DNA of 64,000 nucleotides from Vanessa cardui. Lineage: Eukaryota; Arthropoda; Insecta; Lepidoptera; Nymphalidae. Shown one piece after another: positions 1-13,660 of this stretch (positions within the stretch are counted from its first letter, which is position 1; every line of letters begins with the position of its first letter). The notes below the pieces were generated by a model that was given only the letters and a program-made list of their open reading frames with translations, had not been told where the DNA came from and searched no databases. A program made the translations under genes and the position numbers. The DNA lies in the NCBI RefSeq assembly GCF_905220365.1, contig NC_061132.1, forward strand, positions 2,046,001-2,110,000, in the 5' to 3' direction.

Positions 1-1423
1 AAAAACTAATTTAGGTTTAATTATATCACTGTACCTGCCCTTGATATTATAAACTGCTAGAAGATATAACATCTAGATTTCTTGCTTCCACTGGTGACGA
101 CAGCGCTGATACGTTTTTGCCCAGGGAATTGGAGTAACGATTTAAAGGGGAAATTCTGCAAGCATTCTTATCACCATTCAGTAGTAGTCTTAATATACGA
201 TGTTATTGTTTTAAAATAGACAAGATTTCAATTGGTATATATTCAAATCAACAAAGTATGCAAAACATATATTTAAGTTTACAGCGTTATTTCTAAAGCT
301 CACACTTTTAAAACCTTGAGATTTTTCTGCTAATATTAATTCTTCATATTGACGTACGCTAAACTCGCCTCCGGGGTTAGGGTGTGAAAGGGTGACCGAT
401 GGGGGGGTGGAGGGGGGTCAGATAACGCGGGAGACATAAAGCGTAGGAGATCGCTAATTCATCATAAGTTAAAGGGTTTTTATGTACGCTCTCTCGGACG
501 ATACTCTTTGTACGGTGTGCAAAAAAGGTTGGCGATGTCTGGAGCGATAGCATTCGGGATTAAAAAAATCGACGCCTCTCAAAGGCTAAACGTAGATGAG
601 TTATTAATTAACTTTTAGGGAAAATTCAGGTCTAAAGGATTTAAAGGACAGGATGAGTACCTACATTCATTGCACTGATCATTTTGTACTGAAAGTTTTG
701 GCTTCGGATGTTTTTTGATAGTCACTTAAATAAATACATTTGAAATGTTCTATTGTTTCTTAAGTGCCAGTTCCAGTGTTGCCTACTGGGCTTTCACGTG
801 CTTAAGTATATAGTGTCTCTCTGTCGTGCGTTGAAGGGATATTGAGTTGACCTGCTAACGAATCGTCACCAACAATTTATACTACGATAACTCGAATTGA
901 AGTGAAAATCGTTTAATTATGCCAAGTTGCTTAAAATATGTTATTTTATATGTATTTAAAAAATAGTACATAAAATTATAACTTTTATAAAAATCCCTAA
1001 AGGCAATTTTGATGTCAATTATTATTATTAGCGGAGTGTACAAACTCTCCAGTTAGGATAGTATCAATTATTGGTGTCGTAGTCCCAAGCCTCTAGCTTA
1101 CCAGTGGAACAGGCTATATAACATATACAGACATAATTAAAACGACTTATGTTACAAGTTTTCGCGCGACGTATAAATTGGCTCAGGCATTACACGACAT
1201 CCCTCTCAGGTCGAGTTCAAAAATCGGGAATCGGTTATCCAAGTGAAAGTTACCCGTGTTGAATTGTCGAGTTCACAAATCAGACGCACGGTTAAAGTTC
1301 GTGTATTCGTTTTTTTAACTTTCAAACTTCGCCGATGAAATGAAACGATTTATCGGATTTCCGATACAAAATGTGACTGCTCACATATGAATACATTGTT
1401 AGTAACAATAAATAAATATATAT

Positions 1424-1562
1424 CTATATTATTATTATAAATGTAGTGACTATTTCTGCTGTCACTCTTTCACGACCAAACCGCTGAATCGAATCCGATG
1501 AGATTTGGCGTGAAGCAAACTTGAACTCCAATGAAGGACATAGGCTACCTTTTTGACATATG
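1424..1562 (-). repeat. Interspersed repeat E copy
   Basis: Reverse complement shows the family motifs: GCCAAATCTCATCGGATTCG, GGTTTGGTCGTGAAAGAGTG, and a TTATAATAATAATATAGATA end. Diverged. Confidence 0.5.
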
Positions 1563-1810
1563 ACAACATATATGATGATTTTTTTTTAATTTTAAAATAT
1601 CTAATGAACAAGCATAATATGCTGCTTCAGACGAATGTTAAGCCATCGACCGAGGGCTATGTGAAAAGAAACGTCATGCTGTGGGGCGCTTCACTGATAA
1701 AATGGTGAAGTCTTAGACCGTTGACCAAAATACTGCTTGAAGACAGGCGCTTGTTATATTAAGGCTTTGCAGCATACTTTATTATTTTAGTATTATAATA
1801 GATATGACTC

Positions 1811-1825
1811 CAGCGCCACCTGTTG
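1811..1825. promoter_or_regulatory. CTCF-like motif
   Basis: CAGCGCCACCTGTTG fits the CTCF core (YAGCGCCMYCTRSTG-type) well. Insulator role is inferred. Confidence 0.35.
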
Positions 1826-4800
1826 TTCGATGAATTTATAAAAATGTAACTTAGTATTAATTAATTAAAGTTCAAAATAGAACTAGCAGTTATTAATCAG
1901 GTATGTAGGAGAACCATTACGCGACGGATGGTTTAATAAGGCCTGTCGTAAGTTCAAACCGTGGTGTGTCATCGATTCGCGCGCCGTTAGGAACGCGATC
2001 CGTTTCTAATTGGGTTCAGATTCTTGACTCAGTCCGGTACGAGAATAGATTGATTCTTTTTTTGTTCGACGCGTCTAGATGCTGTGCTCTTGATATCTTT
2101 CTATCACCTGATGGATTTACTAACATATTTGATAATAACATATATATTGAATTTATAGTATTTAAATAATTGCGGTTTTAAATTTTCGGATATAAGATGA
2201 AAAAAAAATGTGAGGTAAATCTGGCTCTGTATTCTTCGGTCTAAGCGTATTAATTCGTGTTTAAATTAAAAAAAAAAAAAAACATCTTCCTCATACAAAC
2301 TCATATCTGTTATCAAGCCAAGCATAATTCATAATATCTTAATTCATCACTCGTATTCGTATTCTAAAATATATCGCACCATAGATCGCCCTTCCAAAAC
2401 CTTTAAGCAAGTCCCGAGCCGGCGAGTATTTATCAAAATCCATCCTCAATTAATTCTATTTTGTTAAAATCCAAAACTTCACTTTTAATCCGATCGATCC
2501 CCATTAATACCCCTTTCCCTTTTACGATACTTATAATTGCATCATAGTATATTGATCTAGTTACGCGAATCGTGTTCGAAGCAATTCGTTAGGGTGTGAA
2601 TAGCTTGTGAAATTCATAATTAAATATTGTTTAATAAATTGTTAAATGGATTTGAATTTCGTCGCCTCTAATAAAGTTTAAGGAATACTTTAAAATGTCA
2701 CACAATGATATCTGTGTATTTAAATAATCGCTTTTAAGAAGTCTGACTCTGAATCTGAAAGTATTATTAGTCAATTCACGGATATATCAGACGCTAAAGC
2801 TAATACAATATCATATTATATTATATAAAATATGTATAAAAACTAATTAATAATTCGATATATGAATTCCACATAATTGAATATCAGTGTTCGCTTTTAA
2901 TATATTTGTAAAAACTAATTGGAAAATTTGTATTAATGAAAAGAATTTCTCAGAATTTTAAAATTTCCAGGAAAGTCAAGCGATCTAATTGGCATATTAT
3001 TATAACCTTTCGTATAGAAATGTATAACCGATGCAAGAAAACCCGCGTGCGACAACGGGTCCCAAACCGAACCGATCTCCACCTTTGGAGGGGGGGTATA
3101 TAATTAAAAGGCTAACAGAAAATCGTGAGTAACTTAATTCTGATGCCTATTTGTATCTCATCGGCGCGCCCGGAGTTTCGGAAAGTTTGCTCCAAGTTCT
3201 GAACTCTGTCGTTCGGTAATATTTGCAGCGCCGACTTTTAGTTCGTTTCGTTAATTTATAATTACACTTAATTGGTTATCTGTCTGTTTTGAGATTAGCT
3301 CCGGGGTATCAGCGGCCCGTGACGGCTGTTTCGATACGAATATTGATAATTCTCATGATTATCGGAATAAATAAAAAATAGACCATAGGATTTTCTTCAG
3401 TTCATCTGTTAAATACGTTTGCTTTGTTTTATTTAAATAAAAAAAGAAAAGTTTAATAATACCTTCCATTTAGTATATTGTTGTAAGGAAATGAAGTCAC
3501 ACAAACAAAAGTTTCATGATATAAGCAAACAGATTAAAGCATTAATAAGTACAGTACGCAACGATACCTAATGACGCCCTCTCAGTACAAAACGCATACT
3601 CAATCAAAGGGTTAAAATTCTAAATAAATTCGACGATCAAAGAAACAATTAGTCGAGACGAAGACTATTTATTTCAGTGGATCGACACGCAGACGTTCGA
3701 CCGTGGTGATGTATAGTGAATGGGATCCATTGATGCGCGTGCGCCGACAGCCGCGCGCTTGGACCGCTGCCATCTTTGTTTCAAATGTCGAATCCATTTG
3801 ATGCGGTCGTGTGTCGATTTTTTTTTTGTCGTCCGTTGATTTAATGTAGGTTATCATAAAATTAGAATGCGTTTTGATTTACTGATCATTCATTAAACTA
3901 TATAGCTGTCATATTGAGTTTGTTGTTGTAATTTGAATTTGGAACGTCTTGAGATAAGTGCATACGTTTTAAGGTGCGCTCACATACTACGAGTAACCAA
4001 GATGTTCAAAATGTTCTCTGTCTGTCATGATAACGTTCACTAACAAAAGTGTGGCCGCAGCCTTGCCCTTCTTGGAAAGTCATGAAAAGGATTTTTTCCT
4101 TTAGCTTATTATTAAGCAATAACGTCATTCCAATAGCTCGTATAGAATATGACAATATTTCTCATTTCTTAAATATTGCAATGTCGCGTCACAAAGGTTT
4201 TTCACGAATCAAACGCCCTTGTGACGCGACTTATTAAGATTGACGTCGCGTCAAATAACAATCACCTCAGACATTCAATGGAAAACATGAAAAAAAAAAT
4301 AATAACAAAAAAAAGTTTCCATGTTATCATTTAAATCTTTACGAGATGATTTTTAAAACCGCGTAATAAAAACTCTTTCCATGCATATTATTTGTGAAAT
4401 GTTGCCTATAATATGTATATGTATTGATTTCAGAAGGTACATTATGGTTGGCTCGAATAGTTAATGCTGTTAGGTTTAACTCCCGAATAGGTGAATGCTC
4501 GAAAGAATAAAAAAAAGCAAATGACCTGTCAAACAGACAATTAGCCTTCCTCAAATAAATAAAAAAAAACAATGGGGGTTAAGTGCGCAGATGTAATTCT
4601 AAAATGGCTTTGAATTAAATGTTCTAATTTGTTTAAACAAAAGCGTTATCAACAATACATTAGAGACTCACGCGCAACCCGTGATCATTCTCAGATCGCA
4701 TTTAAACAATATTTAAACCATCTCATTAAGATGCGCATCTTTTCGCACGCATTGTCTATGTACCGTTGTCTGGTTGGTCCAAGATTCGAATCTATCTAGC

Positions 4801-7800
4801 TACTCAATGTTACGCCCCGTCTGCCAGTCGAAACTTTATCAGATACAGCGCATCCGATTAAGGTCAGAAACAGTTTGTCTTGATACACATTCATATTTAC
4901 AAATGTTTATTTTACTATCAAATATGTCCATTAAAAACAAAAAGGTCTAGCGTTTGGTTAGCGCCGTAGAATCGTAAGTAAGTACATTGTTTTTAATCAA
5001 AACTTAGTATGTCAAGTCACCAAACTTTCCTCCTCTTACAAAAATAACTCTAAAGTCTTAATATATAGATTAGGCAAATTAATTTAAACATCGATAGAAC
5101 TCGACAAAACAATCGATAAATGACATCTGTCAAATTCGAATTCGATAGAGAAAAAAAGCAACAACAACAAAAAGAATCGCCAATTAAAATCTCGTTCCGT
5201 TCCCTCTATCGAGTAAGTTATCGTTCCAATATGGCAACATTTCTAATAAAACAAACAAACCTCGAATTTCGGTTATTTCAGAAGTTCTAACAATCAAATG
5301 ATTGTCCCGCTGAGCTCGATGCGGCAACACCTATAGATTTCTGAACTTTGCCCGCCCAACCGATACTGCTATAGACTAGCAATATCTAGAAATGCCAAAG
5401 CTTCAAAACATTCACACTGATGATATGTACCATAAAGAAAAAATAGCGTCATTCTTATTCCTAAAGTATGTTCCTAATGTATAATTGGCTTTAAATCCAG
5501 ATGCAAAATTAGTCATAATTAAAAATAAGGAATTAAGAATTTTAAATTTCGAATAAGATTTCTTTGTGACGTTTCTTAGGGTGTGTTGTGTTTTCCTAAT
5601 TCTTGATGGTTTTGTATTACTAATAAAACAGTAATTTTCGCACCACATCGCAAAAGTTTGTTTATGTGTTATATTAGTTAAATCAATATATGAATGATCA
5701 TCGAATCATTATCATTAGTAATGATCTGAAATGTTATCTAATAAAATGATGACTCTCAGAGACAAAGGGTTTTCGGTACAAAACTAAACCCTCGTTGATC
5801 ATTGACGTTATGCCAGCAGGTGCGAGGTTCGTTCGGTTTTATTGACTCGCCTCCACTCCACTAACTCAATATTTGCTTGTTAATGCACTACACCCACGCC
5901 TGCTCCGAGATTTCGTTCATATTTTGCATGTCGAACTATAGATCAGTATAAATATGCAGAAATGCTGTTAAGGTTGTTTTATGATATAACGGCGCAGACT
6001 AATTCAAACGTATTGACAGTGATTTATTAATTGTAATGATAATTATAAGCAAGGCATATTGTTTCTAAGTTATGTGACAACTATGACATTAATGTCATAT
6101 ACTTAAGTATCGAGTATCTCATGATAGAAGAAGGTGCCATCGGTCACGCTCCATCAAACACAATGGCACTATTCCGTGCCGAAATTCGAATAACATCCGA
6201 TTTCATTTTGTAATAACACATAAAACAAACCAATTCCAGAGATTGAACGTCACTAGTCAAACCGCGCGCGAAAATTACCGAAAACACACGAAAATTCAAA
6301 TGTGGAACGCCCGAATCACCAATCGGATTATCGTTCTACATGTATAAAAGACGAAAATTCGCGCGAGTTCTTACCCCTTCCGTCCCCCCGTGGGGAGGCA
6401 GGGGAGCTAATGGCAGCGCCACTCGGATTCATTAGTAAATTAGAAAGCGGATGAGTCCAAAGTTACGAAAATTCAATATCTAATAATGATTAGCTCCGCT
6501 CTCCTAATACCTGTCTATCGCCAATAGACGCAAGTTACAAAGCGCCCGTTGAGTTTGTCAATCCGAGTTTGAGTTCGTTCCGAATTATGCCGAATTGAAT
6601 TATTTAGTTTCCGATTGGATTCTGTTTGGATACTCGTTTGGGTTTTGTGTTTGCGATCTACCTGACTCCGGCTGACAAATTCATGCTTCGCGGCATTTGT
6701 TTGTGTGTATCCGAACGTTGTCAATGGCCCGAGTCCGCCGTGTGTGGAGCCGACATTAAGCCGTATAGAATAGATGCGGTCAGCCCGTGTGCACTAGCGC
6801 TATCCGCCTCGTATTTTTCATTCGATTTTCAAATATTTTAGCGGCAGATTATTTCGTTGCGAGGCTGTCGAAACGCGTTTCCTTTGCGTTGTCTACGGAA
6901 TGAGCTTCAAAAATAAAACTCTTGGAAGGTAATTCGATGCCGGCAGTAAATTAAAACTGACATTGAGAGATTAAGAGCTCGTACCTTGAGTGTGTTGTAT
7001 CGACTGGAGGGAAATAGACAAACATTATTTTTTAATATCGTCCGAATTTACGGTAATTTGATTACGGGTATCTTTTCAATTTATTCTAAATAAGAAGCAG
7101 GCTTAGCTATTTAATTTGTGTTCGAAATTTAAAAAAGAATACCGGCGATACACGTGTACTTTATATTGAGACATTTAATGAAAAGAAATATATTTACGGA
7201 CACAGGATAATCAGAAATATAAATATAATTTAATATCTCGATATAATAATATAAAACCCTCTTATGATTCTTTTGAACGTATCTTTTACGATATTCCTCG
7301 TAATAAAGAATAGATACAGATATAAAGGATGGTCAGAGGGAAGCAGACAAAGGAGATATAGGTAAATAAACTTGACGAAACAATTGTTGCACTAAGAATG
7401 TATAGACAGGACATGACAAAAAGGAATATTTTTTTTAAAAAATTAAATTTCGAAATCGAAACCAATAATCCGTATAAAGTAACTTGCCCAGCTGTGGGCC
7501 AGTGCAAGACTGTTAATGGTGCTGTCAAATTAAAATTAAGAAATGAAATAAATTATTAATACCATGGAATGAAATCGGTGATTTGTCATTAAATCGAAAA
7601 ATATAGTATTTTCATATTTAACATATGCGCTAATAAAATTTATTAATAATAAAGCGATCATTGCTGAATAATAATATATTGAAATGAAAATATTTTTATT
7701 ACAAGTGTACAGTTCTATTTCGTCGTTACGTTGAATCGTGCTCAGTAGACCAAAACAGAGTCCCTTAAGCCTTAAACGATTTCAGCTAATACTTTAATAA

Positions 7801-9484
7801 AAATATTCACAAAGACAATTGGAAAATTTATTCGAAATAACAATGACGCTTGTTTACTTCAGTCGTCTATTATTTCATTATTTTCTTTATAAATTCATCG
7901 TCGTTTACTTAGAATTAGATTTATTAAAGAAATATGTACATATATGTATTTACTTTTAAATTTTATATCGAATACTCAAGTCTGTGTTCATTGAGAAAGT
8001 TTAATTATTAAATTTAATAGAATATTTAATGCATTATAAATAGCTGTCCAAGACTCAAAAGATATTAAAAAAAAAAGTCATTACAGCTCAAATTTTTACC
8101 ACTGTGGGACTAATAAAGCCTGTGCTTATAAATAAAAAAATGTAGTATCGCGTATGAGTGTTACCATGATATGATTATAAGTACGTACGAAACCTGAATA
8201 TTGCAACCCCAAGGGATATTTTTACCACAACTGTAGTTAAACCTTCGATATTCGTACATGAAGGCAAATAAAAACTCAATTAATGAAGCCATAGCCGGCT
8301 AGGTATCGAGGGTTCCTCCGGCCAAAAAACATCCTTCACGCCCAAGCATCCTTTATCATATTTATTTTATTTCAATTCCGTACAAATTTAATCCTTTTCC
8401 ATTAATTAGTGACCGCTCCCGTAATGCGGGCCCCACCCTTCGAGCGTTAATTTTTCTTGGTTCCAAGGGTTACGTCTGGACGCCGAGTGTGGCAGGTCTT
8501 GTGTTGGCGGTGCCGCTTTTATCTTTTCATTGTGACATTCTCTGACTGAGGAGTAATTAATAAAGCACAAACGCAATCGGGAAGAGTTATGTATTTAGCA
8601 TTTCAGTCTGAAGTGTACCTAATTGCATTTACAAATCGTTTCTAGAGATCTCGTTAATTATATATCTATGTGTTTGTCTGTTTGTTGCACTCAAAGATTG
8701 ATACTATTAGTGCATAATTTATTGACAAACAAACGCAACATTTTTTAAACGACTCTTAACAATTCCAATCAACCAATTAAATTATGACTTTCAGTTGTTA
8801 CAACATATAAATATGTACAATCCAATACACGAACATTTATTCGTTTTAGTATAAGCAAATAAAAGCTTGCTCATTCTTTTTCTCATTCATAAATGAGAGT
8901 TTTAAAGAACATACTAGAATCTAAAAAATATATCTAACGTAACTCAAAGTAGTAGCACGTATGTGTGCGGGCATTATGTTAATTAATCCGTCAGAAATCA
9001 CGAGAACGCACCAACATTTTCATACATAACTGTTGCCTCGCTAATGTACAAATGTAATCTAAAAACGTAAAGCCGAAATAAAAATTACATTTAATTAAGA
9101 GCGATGCGGCTCGCCCAATTAATATGATACATGAAGATGGCTCCTGATAACGGTCTAGTCGTGAATTTCAATGAAACATCCGTTTCTAAATCATAATATA
9201 ACGCTTTATGGCGATAATGGGCTCGGTTCGGTGAGAGCGACGTTGTCTTATACAGTGTAATTGAGTTGAACCGTGTCCATACATAAACATAGTTTTAAAA
9301 TGTTCTGACTTGGATCACTATGTTTGAAGTTCGTAATGATGAAGCTTGAGGTATGTTGTATGATAGTGATGTCTGGAATGATTTCCATTCAATTGGAATA
9401 AGGATAGATTGGAATTATATGAAAGAGTTTGGGTAACATTGTAAGTTCTTCAGATATGAGTTAAGTTTAAAAAAAGTTGAATAT

Positions 9485-9691
9485 TATAATTACATAGTAT
9501 AAAACAAAGACGCTTACTGCTTGTCTATCCGTATGTATGCTTAGATTAGGAAGGTTTTTTAAAACATATAGACAATGTAATAAAGAAACACTGATAACTT
9601 TCGAAGTTTAATGTGATGTCGTAAATAAACAAATTCTGTAGAATATTTAGTATCAGTATTGCACCCGTGCGAAGCCGGGGCGGGTTGCTAG
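9485..9691 (+). mobile_element. Helitron-like non-autonomous copy, intact 3' end
   Basis: It shares with the copies at 31323 and 49534 the 5' motif TACATAGTATAAAACAAAG followed by CGCTT, then CTATGTATGCTTAGAT-like sequence, a central ACTGATAA segment and TTTAGTATCAG. It ends in a GC-rich hairpin region (GCGAAGCCGGGGCGGGTTG) followed by CTAG|T, the CTRR|T terminus typical of Helitrons. No coding capacity. The 5' end is slightly degraded. Confidence 0.6.
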
Positions 9692-10169
9692 TATTGTTAT
9701 AAACGAGGATGTTAGAAAAGTTCTAGCAATTGAAAATTCTTTAACCGTTTGTTTTATTTATTGTTTAAACTGACTCACTCACAGGCGATGCCAATTCTGC
9801 GACGTACGTTCCGTTGAAACGTCTTATATCAAATAAGGAAATACTTCAAAACAAAGATACTGTATAAAGTGATGTTTTTCGTTTACGAAGAACTCTAGCT
9901 CTAGTTGCTTCACCCGGTTTCACATGCGTTATACTTTATTTTCACTTGATTGGAAGTAATCAGACTGATAGTATAATCTCCTCACTAATATTAATATAGT
10001 TTAAAACGATATTGTCTTCAAAGTTATCGAACAGTATTAAGGTGATTTAGACATACAAGTATTTGCAATAGCTGAAATTAATCAAAAAGGGCTTAACTGC
10101 AAACACATGCGTACAAAACTAAGTCCTACCTACAAGTATACATTAATTATGTTTTATAGTAGATCTAGT

Positions 10170-10270
10170 GCATTTGTTTCAACCCGGATTGTACGTCCCA
10201 TAACAGCCTCGATCTGGATTGAAGCTTCACTGCTGTGTTCCAACCACTGGGCCACATCCGCTCAGCATAA
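10170..10270 (-). mobile_element. Degraded tRNA-like SINE head
   Basis: The minus strand has GATGTGGCCCAGTGGTTGGA (A-box region) and, further on, ATCCGGGTTGAAAC (B-box-like). Spacing between boxes is larger than in the other copies, so it is either diverged or interrupted. Confidence 0.4.
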
Positions 10271-11160
10271 TATTAGAAGCAAGTTAATCGCGTTAAATTC
10301 ATTGAATCATTAACCAAATATACCGCTATTGTAACTACATCGTGAGACTCTAATCTTTGGTTCAAACCGTACGAAACCCGCGATGGTTCATATAGATAAA
10401 ACTTCTTTGTTAAATTCGTAGCAAGTGAACGAATCTTTGAAGATATAATTGCTACTTATGGTACACTATTTTGATCGTTCTCGTTCAATTTTCGTCTAAA
10501 CTCGATCTAACACGTGAGTTGGATATCGTCTAATCAAAATGTTTTCACCGCTTTTTATTGCCTTCGTATTATGATTTGAATAAATTAGCGATTTATTTCG
10601 TATTTAATTATATTCTATTGTTATGCGTTATGACTTCGAGTGCTTGATGATTATGTATAAGTTCATACGAAGCTAATTAGGTATCTCATCGACACAGACT
10701 GGAAATAGAGTCACGTGACTTTTTTCGCCATCACGCTTGAAAGAAAAAGGTATTATGTCCTTTGTAGTGACAGCTCACGAACCATTCGATAATATAAGAT
10801 ATTTGCGAGTAGGATATGTGATCAAACAAAGCTTACTTTGAAGATATAGGCACAGTTGACAATCGGATACTCTGACTGAAATGAAAAATCTGTCAAATCT
10901 TGTCGAAATAATAACGAAACCTTCATTGAATTAAATGTTTGATTTAAACAAACGCGAAACGAAAATGACGAAAGTTTGATTAAGCTATCCCAAATTTATT
11001 AAATAGAAGTTCGATTGATGAATTCCGATGAAAGGACAGAAATTAATACAGACGCCGCGGGATTGGTGGTCGCATTGTCGGGACGGCATTGTCTGCGCTA
11101 ATCGTGTTTCATTTATTTGCGCTACAACAAATGCACCCGACCACCTTGAGATCTTGGATA

Positions 11161-11670
11161 CTAGTAGAAGCCCGCGGCTTCGCTCACATTTCAGATTGTT
11201 GGTTGTCATGTGCTAGACAAAATAAGTCGCCTATGTCTTTTCTTATAGGCGAGATGGCCCAGTGGTTAGAACGCGTGCATCCGCAATGATTAAGGGTTCA
11301 AACCCAGGCAAGCACCGCTGATTCATGTGCTTAATTTGTCTTTATAATTCATCTCGTGCTCTGCGGTGAAGGAAAACATCGTGAGGAAACCCGCATGTGA
11401 CAAATTTCATAGAAATTCTGCCACATGTGTATTCCACCAACCCGCATTGGAACAGCGTGGTGGAATATGTTCCAAACCTTCTCCTCAAAGGGAGAGGAGG
11501 CCTTTAGCCCAGCAGTGGGAATTTACAGGCTGTTGTTGTTGTAGTATGTCCTTTCTTGGAGTTCAACTTTGCTTCATACCAAATTTCATCAAAGTCACTT
11601 CAGTGGTTTGGTCATAAAAGAGCGACAAACAGACAGTTACTTACAAATTTATAATATTATAATAATATAG
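11161..11670 (+). repeat. Interspersed repeat E, split by the SINE insertion
   Basis: The left part (11161-11244) has CTAGTAGAAGCCCGCGGCTT and the right part (11545-11670) has CATACCAAATTTCATCAAAG, GGTTTGGTC, GAGCGACAAACAGACAG and a TATAATATTATAATAATA end. Several other copies occur in this window. This motif set is very common in butterfly and moth genomes; I cannot assign its class from sequence alone. Confidence 0.6.
11245..11544 (+). mobile_element. tRNA-derived SINE, near full length
   Basis: The tRNA-like head has an A-box-like TGGCCCAGTGG (11255-11265) and a B-box-like GGTTCAAACCC (11295-11305). A body follows with AAGGAAAACATCGTGAGGAA and CCAGCAGTGGGAATTTACAG, then a TGT-repeat tail. 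A 13-bp target duplication TATGTC(T/C)TTTCTT flanks it (11232-11244, 11545-11557). It resembles the nymphalid Metulj-type SINE as I remember it. It is inserted in an older repeat. Confidence 0.75.
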
Positions 11671-12903
11671 ATGTGCAAGCATAACATTTCGTAATGACTA
11701 AAAGCATGCTACTGAATAGCACATGGCGCAAAAAACATTTTTGTCTTACATTACAGCATCAATTAGATCAGATCACAAGTTTTACGTCACAATGTAAGAA
11801 TTACACAATATTTATATTTAATTAATATATAATTAATTGTGGTCTGATGTTCGTACATCTTTAAATGCTAGGTTATCTAATAATAATTTATATAGCAAGT
11901 AATATGATGTATTAATCAATGTTTTTTTTTTTTAAATCTAGTCAGTTCACTTATCAATGTGTATGTAAGTTTACCATTATCAACTTAAATGCATTTCTTA
12001 AAGAATATTAAACTTAATTAATTGCTTTTAGATATAAAACCTTCTTTGCATCACTTTACTGAAACATAATTGTTGGCTGTGTGCGCTGTCACCGTTGTCA
12101 ATAATCCTGACTTCTAATACGCATCGAGTATATTTGAATATCGAATATGTTCTTTCCTTTACGTTTTAGATATTTTTTTTAATTACAAACGCAACGTTCT
12201 CTCCGGATGATTCCGCATTCGGAACTATTTAAACTAATTCAGCCTCATTCCAGTCCGAGAAATCACTATTGTTTGTTAAAACTAAAATAAATCAATGTCT
12301 AATTACCATGGCTGTACTTTCGTCATTGTAATTTGATTCTCACATTAAACCAGTCGGTTGTCGCCACCGTTATAATAGCAATTATAAAATTTCTTCTAAT
12401 ATTTGATGTTTCGGTTATTTTTAATTATCCGAAATTATTTTTATTGCATCTTTATGTTACGGTTCACACAATTAAACTCGCTCCTCGATCTGGACGTATG
12501 TAATTGAATGGGCATACTTGATTCTTAATGAATAACCGCTATCGTTACACCACTTTCGGACATTTTCTAACTTTCTAGTTGTAAACACGGAATTATTCGG
12601 TCGAAAATTATAAACGGTTTTTTTTTTATTTTAATAAGCGGATTAGAACGTATGCATTAAACAGCAGTGATTGTGTTTTTTCTCTCTCAAATATTATTTT
12701 AGTGTTATTAGCGTGTTGTGTAACGTTATATGACTTACGTGTTTAATGTTGGTCTAGTTGTGTGCTGCAGATTTCAATAGTCATTGGGTAGGGCTCAAAT
12801 CCCGAACAAATTGCAAGAAATATACAGTTCCTGATGTCTTCTCAATTTTAATCTCTGAGTCGGACTTTCGTCCAGCCAACGTATCAGAGTAAAAGCTACA
12901 TCC

Positions 12904-13020
12904 ATACTAAGATTATAAATGCAAAAGTAACTCTGTCTGTCTGCCTGTCTTACTTTCACGCCAAAACTATTGAACCTATTTAAATGAAATTGGTTACACA
13001 AATAGTCTAGAGCCTGAGAC
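12904..13020 (-). repeat. Interspersed repeat E copy
   Basis: Reverse complement has AATTTCATTTAAATAGGTTC, GGCGTGAAAGTAAGACAGGC, AGACAGAGTTACTTTTGC and ATAATCTTAGTAT. It corresponds to the 3' half of the family. Confidence 0.55.
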
Positions 13021-13560
13021 ATACTACTTTATTGGAAACAAAGGGGTAAGACCTCTTTGTATACCAATCATAAACTTAATACTTTAAGTTCATTTGTTTT
13101 ACATTCATATTCTGCGCAAGCAAAGCAGGGGGTAACAGTATGTGACCACCATATTTTACCACCTTTTGTCGATTAAAATATTAAATTCTATCCATTTACC
13201 TCTTCTTACTAAGACTTATCACTTATGATAATTCAATCAAAAAATTCATCTTAGTAATACACATGATGATAATAGAGTGATTATAAAATGATCTCGAATT
13301 CCATCCCTCCCACGTGACGATATCCACGGCCGTAGGCTGGATATTGTAGCACTTACGTAATTCTGATTCGCTAGACCAATTGTCCGTGATTGATCGCCGC
13401 TGTCGCCATTGTCTGAATCATGATGATCTGCTTATGAGTTAAACGTGTCTCGAATACTCAGTCACCTCCGTAACTGAATATTAGCGCATCTTCAAATACT
13501 GATATTGCGCATTTCTTATCTATGCAATCGGAAATAATTCAGTAATTTGATGGACGTCTT

Positions 13561-13660
13561 CGCCCATAGACAATGATATTGGACTGATTGACAAATTGAT
13601 ACTTCTTGGTCTATGCAAACTTTGGAACTAACATTATGTCCCTTGTGCCTATATAGACAG
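13561..13660 (+). repeat. Repeat F fragment
   Basis: CGCCCATAGACAATGATATT and TTTGGAACTAACATTATGTC CCTTGTGCC align with the middle of the copy at 25635. Confidence 0.5.

Noticed and set aside
11248..11320. tRNA gene
   Set aside because: A- and B-box words are present but the sequence belongs to a dispersed SINE with a body and target duplication, and a full cloverleaf is not seen.
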